64,000 bases of DNA, taken from Rhynchopus sp. YZ270_cl-10 (lineage: Eukaryota; Euglenozoa; Diplonemea; Diplonemida; Diplonemidae). The notes beneath the pieces are model-generated. The model saw only the letters and a list, made by a program, of their open reading frames with translations. It did not search any database and was not told the origin of the DNA. The position numbers and the translations under genes were made by a program. The stretch is taken from positions 1,240,001 to 1,304,000 of the forward strand of contig OZ037857.1 in NCBI GenBank assembly GCA_964035575.1, given 5' to 3'. Below, one piece after another: positions 27,904-35,826 of the stretch. Every line of letters begins with the position of its first letter. Position 1 is the stretch's first letter.

Positions 27904-28674
27904 ATGGACGACATCCTTGGAGAGTTGACGTGCCCCATCACGCTGTCGCTATTGGAGGACCCCATTTCGGTGCCGTGCTGTGGGAAGGCGTTTGGACGGG
28001 CTGCGCTTGTTGCTGTGTTTAAGCGTGCGACACGGTGCCCACTTTGCAACGGGGACTTGAGTGAGTTTGATGCTAAGGGTGCGGCAGGCAATGTTGTGTT
28101 GTCTGCAATCATTGTGGCCGCACCACAGCAGCAGCGAGAGACAAGTAAGGCAAGAGAACTGAAGAAGGCGAAAGCAAAAATAGCCGCACTACAGCGTGAG
28201 AACAACGACCTGGCCACCTCGCTGGGCGAGTCACAGGCGGGGCTCTCAATTCTCTACACCACTGCGCAGCAACAGCTGAGTTCGGAGGCAAGAAGAATAG
28301 ATGAGACCAATCGGGTGTGCGAAAGAATCAACGACCTGACCACCTCTCTGCAATGGTCGGTGTCGTCCGCAATTGTCCGCAACGCTACACGGGCTACGCG
28401 GCAGGCGATAGCAAAAATAGCTAAAGAACTGTGGGAGATCGATCGGGTTTGCGGAATAATCTACGACCTGACCGCCTCTCTGAAGTACTCAGAGGACATG
28501 TGTCCGTGCTGCAACGCTGCACACGCCAAGATCCATGCTTTGGCGGCTTCCCCCACGCCCGCCAAACCTTTGTGGATACAGCTCTGTCTGGGTTTTGTTT
28601 ATTTTGCGTGCATTTCATTATTTGTATTTGCCTCCCATTATGTATCGTTTTGGGGCCTAGAAATTGTGGTGTAA
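27904..28674 (+). CDS. U-box/RING-like, coiled-coil, membrane-anchored protein
   Basis: 256 aa. Residues about 6-52 are a U-box/RING-like module almost identical to that of the tandem genes downstream (LTCPITLSLLEDPISVPCCG, then CPLCNGDL). Homology, visible in the DNA from about 27845, ends near 28135 in the CAG-rich stretch. After that comes an unrelated coiled coil (about 75-200) with an internal repeat (NRVCERINDLTTSLQWS and DRVCGIIYDLTASLKYS), a CPCC-H cluster and one transmembrane helix at about 222-248 (LWIQLCLGFVYFACISLFVF). A membrane-tethered ubiquitin ligase, or a decoy sharing the E2-binding module, is plausible. Its start corresponds to Met27 of the tandem protein. Confidence 0.75.
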   Translation: MDDILGELTCPITLSLLEDPISVPCCGKAFGRAALVAVFKRATRCPLCNGDLSEFDAKGAAGNVVLSAIIVAAPQQQRETSKARELKKAKAKIAALQRENNDLATSLGESQAGLSILYTTAQQQLSSEARRIDETNRVCERINDLTTSLQWSVSSAIVRNATRATRQAIAKIAKELWEIDRVCGIIYDLTASLKYSEDMCPCCNAAHAKIHALAASPTPAKPLWIQLCLGFVYFACISLFVFASHYVSFWGLEIVV

Positions 28675-29112
28675 TTGTGCTCAGTTGTGTGCACGTGTGT
28701 AAGTGTGCAAAAATACATTTTTTTGCATTTTTCCCTGAACATAGCCTGTAAAAACTGATACATGCATTTTAGATACTCATTTCTTTTGTCCTTTGAAAAG
28801 TCTCGCATCGTAGTTTAACCACGGCGAAAACGAAAAAAGTTGTTTTCATGGTGTGCCCTATATAGAGGTGGTACCTTAGAAGCACCTTAGAAGGACCTTT
28901 TTTATTTTTAGAAAAATTACACCATTTCATTGTTTTCTTTTTATACCTGAAGTTAGCTTCTATTTTTCGTAGGTAGGACCATGCACAAGAGGCTTGGATT
29001 CATCTTACGAATTTCTCTTGTTTCCCTTAGAAACTATATCTCCCCCGCAGTCTTCAAAAATACAAAAGAATAAATACGAAACCGCACCCCCTCCCTCACC
29101 ATTTATCAAACA
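28675..29112. promoter_or_regulatory. 5' flank of tandem unit 1
   Basis: Homologous to 35451-35826 and its later copies from about 28746 (CCTGTAAAAACTGATACATG) but visibly diverged, with several substitutions and small indels. It holds a conserved B-type motif (28974-29030), a purine-poor leader and two acceptor-like AGs (TTTCCCTTAG, CCCCCGCAG). It likely contains the promoter and 5' leader; no TATA-like element stands out. Confidence 0.45.
28974..29030 (+). repeat. Dispersed short motif, B type (upstream of tandem gene)
   Basis: GGACCATGCACAAGAGGCTT, then GGATTCATCTTACGAATTTC and TCTTGTTTCCC. Repeated at about 35690, 42404 and 49118 ahead of each tandem gene. Confidence 0.55.
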
Positions 29113-32100
29113 ATGCAATCCATCACAACTTCATCCAAAATTGCCGCACTCACCCTGGAACAGATAAACACTAAACATAAAACCAAAGAAATGGACGGCA
29201 TCCTTGGAGAGTTGACGTGCCCCATCACGCTGTCGCTTTTGGAGGACCCCATTTCGGTGCCGTGCTGTGGGAAGGCGTTTGGACGGGCTGCGCTGCTTAC
29301 TGTGTTTGAGAGTGCGACACGGTGCCCACTATGCAACGGGGACTTGAGTGAGTTTGATGCTGAGGGTGCGGCAGGCAATGTTGTGTTGTCTGCGCTCACG
29401 GAGGCTGCTGCTGTACAGGCGGGGGCAGGGGTGGAGGCTAGCACACCACAGCAGCAGCAACAACAAGAACAACCACCGCCACCACCACCACCGACACACG
29501 AGTGGTCAGCCTCCCTCTCCCCCGTCGTGGGCAAGGACAACACCGCAACAGACATCTGCGAGCTCTCCCTGCGTCTCCGGAAAGGGAAGTTCACACCAAA
29601 GCCCTCGCTCTTCATTGCCGTGGTCGACAAGAGTGGTTCGATGTCAGGTTCGCCGTGGCGGCAGGTGCAGTCGGCCCTGGTGCACATGACCGGGGTGACC
29701 TCTTCAAACCCGTTGGTGAAAACAGTGATGATTGCGTACGACAGCTATGCGACGATTCTCGAGACGGCTGGGAAGACAGATGCGGAAACGCGGCGGATGA
29801 TTGAGGGGATGTATGCGGGGGGTGGGACGAACTTCTTGGGTGCGTACGAGAAGATTGCGACGGTTCTTGAGCAGCACAAGGCCTCGGGGACGGCGGACGC
29901 TGTGCTGGATGAGTTCGATGTGAGCAATGTGACGATTGCGTTTCTCACGGACGGGCAGACGTACTCAAAGGAGACGGCTGCCTTTGAGCGGATCCTGTCT
30001 GAGAGCTGGACAGCACGCAGCGACGTGCACGCGCCGATCAGTGTGCACAGCGTCGGGTTTGGGTCTGGCTGCGACAAAGCCTTCCTTGAGGACTTGCGGA
30101 AGCTGGGCACAACACACGGCACCTTCAGATACGCTGAGCCGAGCGACGACGGCGACACACTGAGCCACAAGCTCAACTCTCTCTTCGAAATTGCGGCGCA
30201 GTCCTCCTGCGTGCAGATCTCCCTGCGTCTCCCTGAGGGGCTGACGGCCTTCCCGACCGCGGCGACGGACGGGGCAGGAGCAGAGACCAACACCCTCGAC
30301 CTTCAGTTCCCTGTCGACAGGAAGAGCAACGGGGAGTTGAGGCAGTGGGTTGTCTCCAAAAGTACTGACGCCACCACCACCACCAGCAACAGCAGCAACA
30401 GCAACCCCAGCCCTATGCAGGTTGTGGTGAACTCGTTGTTTGATGAGGACTGCATGGTTGAGCTGAAGACACCACCGTCGCAGACTGCGGGAGTGAAGAC
30501 AGCACTGCTGAACAAATGGTTGAATGTGTTGGTGGACCAGATCTCTGCAGAGCTGATGGCGCTGTGCACCGCCACGACCACGACGAAGACAAAGGTGGGG
30601 AAGCACTCTGCACAGCACCTCCACATGTGCCTGCTTGAGCAGCGCATTGAGGCGATCCGTGCTGTCGGGGACGCCCCCCTGCAGGAGCGTCTTGCGTACC
30701 TGGCAGGGGAGCTGCAGTCGCTGAAGGACGGTGTGCCGTTGAAGGTGAACCTCGGGAAGCTGAGCGACTCGCGCTTTGGGAGCCGCTTTGCGGGCTGCAG
30801 CATCGCACCACAGCAGACAGCAAGGCCTCTCCCAGTGCGCCACGTGGACACGTCCTCCCCGACACCCGACCGACAGCTGACAGCTGCCCCCTCCTTCACG
30901 AGGGAGTACCGTGTGTCCTACACGTTCAGTGCAGATGCGCGTGGCCGCAACAACCTGCAGGAGAACCTGATGCAGCTCAACAGCACAGTGCTTTCGACCG
31001 CCTTTGAACGCTACCTTGCACGCAGCAGTGTGGCGGATGTGATGTACTGCGACGACGACGGGAACAACGCACTCCACCTGATGGCATATGCTGGCCAGTA
31101 CAACGCGATGGAAGAAGTGCTGCAGAGTCTTGCGGGCAGGATCCGCAGCGGGGAGGTCGACGTGGACTGCGAGAACAACGACGGGGAGACGCCGCTGACA
31201 CTGAGCATCAAAGCGCGTGGGTTTTGGAAGGTGATGAAGCTTCTTTTGAAGCACGGTGCGACGTTCCCGGCACACCGTGTGGAGGGTCTGCAGGCATATG
31301 CTGTCGACAACGGGTTCACAGTGACAGCAGCACACATTGCTGCTGCTGCAAAGGCGTCGGAAGCGGCCGGGCCTCTCGCCTTTGCGATGTCGATGACGTG
31401 TGAGTACATCAGCTTCCAATACGAGGCTGCGTTGGAGAGTGGACGCGATGTGGACGTGCCGCAGTGTTTGGAGGTGGCGCTGGCGAAGCGCATGCCAGCC
31501 CTTGTGGCACAGCTGCTTGCCGGGTGCAACGACGCAGAGGTGGCGACACCCGACATGATGCTGACACACTGCATCCCGAAGAAGGCGGACGACCCGCTGA
31601 CGGAAGAATACCTCGCCCTCACAAGGCTTCTCGTGGCGCACCGCCCTGCGCTCCTGCACGCAACGAATGCAGATGGCGACACGCCCCTCATCAAGGCAGC
31701 AGAAAAGGGGAGTCTCCCCCACGTCGCGTACTTCCTTGCGCAGGGGTGTGCGGTGGACGCCCGCAACGCGCTGGGGAACACTGCGCTCTGGGTGGCCTGC
31801 GCGAAGTGCTACCCATGCATCATTGCTGCGTTGATTGACGCTGGGGCGGATGTGAATGCGGCAAACCTGAAGGGGAACCCGCCGCTGTACGGCTCCTGCC
31901 AGCGTGGCCCGGTGAAGATTGCGGAGCAGCTTTTGGCCTGCGGGGCTGAGGTCGAGGGTGTGGTGAACAGAAACGGGGACACCCTGATTCTGCTGTGCTG
32001 CAGGAACGGGCGACACGAGGTGCTGAAGCTGCTTCTGCAGCGTGTGGCGCCGTCCTTCGTGGCGTTCAAGGCGGATGTGGACGGCTTTGACGCGATGCTT

Positions 32101-33660
32101 GCGTGCGCAGAGGCGGACCAGCCGCACTGCATCGAGACCCTGCACGCCGAGGGCATCCCTCTCGACACCAAGACAGACGCGTGCAACGCAATCCTGCCCT
32201 CGGCCACCCCGCTCCACGTCGCAGCGTACTACGGCAGGCTCGCTGCAGCACGCACACTCCTCACCCTCGGTGCAGACGCGGACGCGAGAGACATCAGCGG
32301 CAGAACACCCCTGCACATTGCAGTCCTCCAGGGCGAGCCTGCTCTGGTCCGCCTCCTCCGCGAGCACGGGGCAGACGTGGATGCGAAGGACGATGCGATG
32401 AGCACCCCTGCGGCGTACTGCACAGACGACGCGGTGCGCAGCGTTCTTGTGGACCCTGCCCTGGACTGCCTCATGGGGCTTGCAGGGGGTCTCTTCCCTG
32501 CCTCCGAGGTGTCTGCAGCCTGCTCTGTCCTGCGCGAACATGCCGGTGCGAGGGGCTGTCTTGCGGCAAAGACGTGCGTCGACCTGCATGGCACCGACAA
32601 CGCAACACCGTTGCTGCGTGCGATCCTGCACGGCCAGGTTGACGTTGCAAGGGTGCTGTTGGATTTAGGTGCCGACCCTGCTCAGCGGAACGCACTCGAT
32701 GTGAACAGCTTCACCCTTGCAAAGTGGTGCCACAGTCGGGTCTGTGCGGCGCTCCCGTGGGGGCCAGGCTGTGCCGGGGCCTTGCACGCAACAGCACAGC
32801 TGGCACGTCTGCAGCACGCTGCCTCGCTGTCTTCTGCAGATGCCCAGGTTCTCTTCCTGCAGCCGCAAGCCCAAGACGACGGCTCTGACACGACTGCCTC
32901 CGGGATCCACACACGCATGGAACAGTCTGCAAACCTCCCCCTCGCAACTACAGCCATGCAGGAGGCCTACACAGCTGCCTTCACTGATTGTGCAGGCGGG
33001 CAGGCTGCTCTGGTGAAGGTCGTGGAGAGCATGGGGTGTCTCCCGCAGAGCGCTGCAGTGTGGCGTGCGAAGGCGCATGTTGTGGACCTGGTGGCGTCTG
33101 GGAACAACATGGGGCTGACCCCACAGGAGGCCCTGCTGCTGTCGCTGCACACCTCGAGTGCGGAGCTGGCGCATGCGGTGAACTGTCTGCTCTGGGCCGA
33201 CCAGGCGAAGGTGGCGACGTACGTGGCGTATCTGAACCGCGCCCTGCAGAAGCTTCCTGCACACACAGGCGAGGTTTTCGTGGGTGCGCGCAGTGTGGAC
33301 AGAAGGCTCTTCACTGTGGGCAGCGAGGTCACCACATCGGGGTACGTCTTTGGGTCTGCCTTGTGGCGGGTTGCGACAGGGGGCACAGACTTTGCGTCCA
33401 AGAGCAAGTCTGGGACGGTGTTCCTCCTGAAGAGCAAGTCTGGGAGGCACATCGGACACTGCTCGCAACATGCGTACGACGCAGAGGTGATGTTCCCGCC
33501 CTGCACCTCCTTCAAGGTAACGTCCTGGTACAGAGGCGACGTCATCTGTCTCGGGCAGGCCAACATCCGCGAGCACACTTTCAAGGTGAAGGACGACTGT
33601 GAGATGCAGAGACTGCTTGCCTCCAACAAGAGCTTGATCATTGAGCTGCAGGAGCAGTGA
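29113..33660 (+). CDS. U-box/VWA/ankyrin/ADP-ribosyltransferase protein, copy 1
   Basis: 1515 aa, single exon. (1) U-box/RING-like module, residues 32-78: CPITLSLLEDPISVPCCG and CPLCNGDL; only part of a zinc-ligand set is present, which favours a U-box. (2) polyQ/polyP linker, 113-127. (3) VWA domain, about 164-360, with complete MIDAS: D172-x-S-x-S176 (DKSGSMS), T239, D280. (4) Helical region, about 360-640. (5) About a dozen ankyrin repeats, 643-1200 (TPLHVAAYYGRLAAARTLL, TPLHIAVLQGEPALVRLL). (6) ART domain, about 1280-1480: ALQKLPAHTGEVFVGARS with R1393, TTSGYVFGSALW as the S-T-S strand, then GRHIGHCSQHAYDAEVMFPP with putative catalytic E1458; the usual E-x-E is D-A-E. Predicted cytosolic ubiquitin ligase-like protein that also ADP-ribosylates targets chosen by VWA or ankyrin. 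Met27 is an alternative start. Confidence 0.88.
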   Translation: MQSITTSSKIAALTLEQINTKHKTKEMDGILGELTCPITLSLLEDPISVPCCGKAFGRAALLTVFESATRCPLCNGDLSEFDAEGAAGNVVLSALTEAAAVQAGAGVEASTPQQQQQQEQPPPPPPPTHEWSASLSPVVGKDNTATDICELSLRLRKGKFTPKPSLFIAVVDKSGSMSGSPWRQVQSALVHMTGVTSSNPLVKTVMIAYDSYATILETAGKTDAETRRMIEGMYAGGGTNFLGAYEKIATVLEQHKASGTADAVLDEFDVSNVTIAFLTDGQTYSKETAAFERILSESWTARSDVHAPISVHSVGFGSGCDKAFLEDLRKLGTTHGTFRYAEPSDDGDTLSHKLNSLFEIAAQSSCVQISLRLPEGLTAFPTAATDGAGAETNTLDLQFPVDRKSNGELRQWVVSKSTDATTTTSNSSNSNPSPMQVVVNSLFDEDCMVELKTPPSQTAGVKTALLNKWLNVLVDQISAELMALCTATTTTKTKVGKHSAQHLHMCLLEQRIEAIRAVGDAPLQERLAYLAGELQSLKDGVPLKVNLGKLSDSRFGSRFAGCSIAPQQTARPLPVRHVDTSSPTPDRQLTAAPSFTREYRVSYTFSADARGRNNLQENLMQLNSTVLSTAFERYLARSSVADVMYCDDDGNNALHLMAYAGQYNAMEEVLQSLAGRIRSGEVDVDCENNDGETPLTLSIKARGFWKVMKLLLKHGATFPAHRVEGLQAYAVDNGFTVTAAHIAAAAKASEAAGPLAFAMSMTCEYISFQYEAALESGRDVDVPQCLEVALAKRMPALVAQLLAGCNDAEVATPDMMLTHCIPKKADDPLTEEYLALTRLLVAHRPALLHATNADGDTPLIKAAEKGSLPHVAYFLAQGCAVDARNALGNTALWVACAKCYPCIIAALIDAGADVNAANLKGNPPLYGSCQRGPVKIAEQLLACGAEVEGVVNRNGDTLILLCCRNGRHEVLKLLLQRVAPSFVAFKADVDGFDAMLACAEADQPHCIETLHAEGIPLDTKTDACNAILPSATPLHVAAYYGRLAAARTLLTLGADADARDISGRTPLHIAVLQGEPALVRLLREHGADVDAKDDAMSTPAAYCTDDAVRSVLVDPALDCLMGLAGGLFPASEVSAACSVLREHAGARGCLAAKTCVDLHGTDNATPLLRAILHGQVDVARVLLDLGADPAQRNALDVNSFTLAKWCHSRVCAALPWGPGCAGALHATAQLARLQHAASLSSADAQVLFLQPQAQDDGSDTTASGIHTRMEQSANLPLATTAMQEAYTAAFTDCAGGQAALVKVVESMGCLPQSAAVWRAKAHVVDLVASGNNMGLTPQEALLLSLHTSSAELAHAVNCLLWADQAKVATYVAYLNRALQKLPAHTGEVFVGARSVDRRLFTVGSEVTTSGYVFGSALWRVATGGTDFASKSKSGTVFLLKSKSGRHIGHCSQHAYDAEVMFPPCTSFKVTSWYRGDVICLGQANIREHTFKVKDDCEMQRLLASNKSLIIELQEQ

Positions 33661-33887
33661 ACAGAAGAGAACGCGAAGAATGAAACCTAGAATGGTGACG
33701 TTTGTGTTGCGCCGAGTTGCGAGATGTGTGAAAAATGTTTCTTGCTTTTTTAATGTTGAAACGTCTTCAGCTTTGTTGTGAGCCTTTAGTTAAAAGATGC
33801 TGTGCCTACGAGGCGCATGCATGTTTCAGAGGGTTGTTTTTTGTTGTATTTGTTTTTGTTGTTTTTTCTTGTCTTTGTGCAGCACTC

Positions 33888-34085
33888 GGAGCTAATGCTC
33901 TTCTTCGCTACCTTGCATCTGTTTGCCTGCCTTTGTGTCAGTCTGCTGTGAGCCACAGTCATCCTTTTCCCGACAAAAAGGATGTCCAGTGCCCTACAGC
34001 AACGATACCTGGTTAATGTGGTTGCTTCTATTTGTGGTTTGTATATTTTTTTACTGGATTCAGGAATGTTTGCTGTGTGAGGTTG
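33888..34085 (+). repeat. Internal spacer duplication, copy a
   Basis: GGAGCTAATGCTCTTCTTCG through GGATTCAGGAATGTTTG. Pairs with 34967-35145. Includes the hairpin CATCCTTTTCCCGACAAAAA followed by GGATG. Present in every unit at +6,714. Confidence 0.75.
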
Positions 34086-34137
34086 TGGTATGATTATTAC
34101 GCAAAACACAATGTATTTCGCATTCTCTCTGTCAGTG

Positions 34138-34185
34138 AGGTACACTGTCACGAGAGACTGTTGTATTTCAAGCCAACGTTTTTTT
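34138..34185 (+). repeat. Dispersed short motif, A type (in array spacer)
   Basis: AGGTACACTGTCACGAGAGA, then CTGTTGTATTTCAAGCCAAC. Same at 40852 and 47566; decayed or partly deleted in unit 4 at about 54298. Confidence 0.6.
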
Positions 34186-34966
34186 TGTCTTTATTGCTTT
34201 TTTATTGTTGTTATTGTTGTTTCTCTTGACCTTTTTATTACACTCATTCAGCTCCTCTCTTGCACAACGTTTTGCCAACCTATGCCTGGTTGCCTCTTCA
34301 GAGCGAGAGATACGTCGAGCTTGCTGTCTATCCATGCATAAGTAAAGTTTATTTTTTTCTGCTGTGCACGTGTCCACAGCGCAGCGCCCTTCCTTGCTGC
34401 ACCAAGCTACACCACTAACCAACGTCCAACTCTTGTTGGGACCCCACACATCATTGTGTTGGGAAGAAAGCAACAACCCAATATAAACCAGACCACGTTA
34501 AGGAGGCCAGTCTACACCCCTTCCCTGTTCTCTGCCTCACCCTTGAGTGCTGGTCTCGCCCGTGAGGAACGTGCTGTGTGCCAAGAAGAAGAAGAAATCT
34601 CAGCAGTCGCCCAGTGCTGTTGTGTTCTCATGACCCTATCAGTGTTGTGTTTGCGCCTCGTGGCTGTCCTTCCCTGACCTTGTGACTGCCAGCGTGGCTG
34701 CATCCACATCTGCTGAAGTGTCGTTTAATTAGTTTAAATACTGTGTCGAAAACACAGACCATTTCTTTCTTTGAAGTGTTCTTGTTCATGACGCTGCCTG
34801 GTGAACATCACCTTGCTACCTTTTCTCATTATTGAAAACCATTCGTCACTTTTGACGATCTCTTTTTTCAGCTTAGATTTGTGTTTGCTGCAAATGTGTT
34901 GCATATGAGACACATTCAATCAGAGTTTGCGTTTGCGTTTGCGTTTATTTTTTCGTTTATTTTTTT

Positions 34967-35145
34967 GGAGCTAATGCTCTTTTTCACTGTCTCGCATCTG
35001 CTTCCCCTGCCTTTGTGCCAGTCTGTGAGTCACAGACATCCTTTTCCTGACAAAAAGGATGTCTAGTGCCGTGCAGCAGAGGGGGCTGCTTGCTTCTATG
35101 TGTGGTTTGTATATTTTGGATTCAGGAATGTTTGTGTGGGGTGTT
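34967..35145 (+). repeat. Internal spacer duplication, copy b
   Basis: GGAGCTAATGCTCTTTTTCA through GGAATGTTTGTGTGGGG. The hairpin ACATCCTTTTCCTGACAAAA plus AGGATGT is a perfect 10-bp stem here, conserved against drift in the surrounding bases. Confidence 0.75.
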
Positions 35146-35826
35146 GTATTTCATATGCAAAACACCGGTTATGTCTGCAAAATACAACTGTGTTTTGCGT
35201 TAGTATTGTTTTTTTTGTTTGTTGTTGCACTCCTCTTGGCCTTGTTCTCGCACACCAGTAAAATCATTGATTTGTTGCACACAACGTTTTACGAGACTTT
35301 GTTTTGGAGACTCTAAAGTCTCTTTTGATTCAGCCTACACAGCACATGTCACCATACCTTTTTATTATGCATGACGTGCAGCTAAATACACGAGAGTTTC
35401 ACTTTTCTGCGACATCTTTCTTAACGATGTTATGTACATATCATCAACCTGTAAAAACTGATACATGCATTTTAGGTTTTAGGCTTTGAAAAGTTTCGCA
35501 TCGTAGTTTAACCACGGCGATAAACGAAAAAAGTTGTTTTCATGGTGTGCCCTATATAGGGGTGGTGGTATACCTTAGAAGCACCTTAGAAGGACCTTTT
35601 ACACCCCCTTTTTTAAATAGAAAAATCACACCATTTCATTGTTTTCTTTTTATTCATAACCTGAAGTTAGCTTCTATTTTTCGTAGGTAGGACCATGCAC
35701 AAGAGGCTTGGATTCATCTTACGAATTTCTCTTGTTTCCCTTAGAAACTATATCTCCCCCGCAGTCTTCAAAAATACAAAAGAATAAATACGAAACCGCA
35801 CCCCCTCCCTCACCATTTATCAAACA

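Larger units (their letters stand above)
33661..35826. other. Spacer of tandem unit 1
   Basis: 2.2 kb without a supported gene. It contains a diverged internal duplication (33888-34085 and 34967-35145), two CATCCTTTT/AAAAGGATG hairpins, an A-type motif (34138-34185), a GAGACT/AGTCTC hairpin near 35310 and the leader of the next gene copy. Confidence 0.6.

Noticed and set aside
29965-32631. Long antisense open frame (888 aa) opposite each tandem gene
   Set aside because: It overlaps the strongly supported U-box/VWA/ankyrin/ART frame, has Arg/Cys/His-rich shadow composition and no domain. GC-rich codon bias of the real gene explains it. The same holds at 36679, 43393 and 50107.
33735-34016. 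Short hydrophobic frames in the array spacers (for example 33735-34016 and 35059-35316)
   Set aside because: They come from T-rich sequence reading as Phe/Val/Leu runs. They shift with indels between unit 4 and the others and lack leader context.
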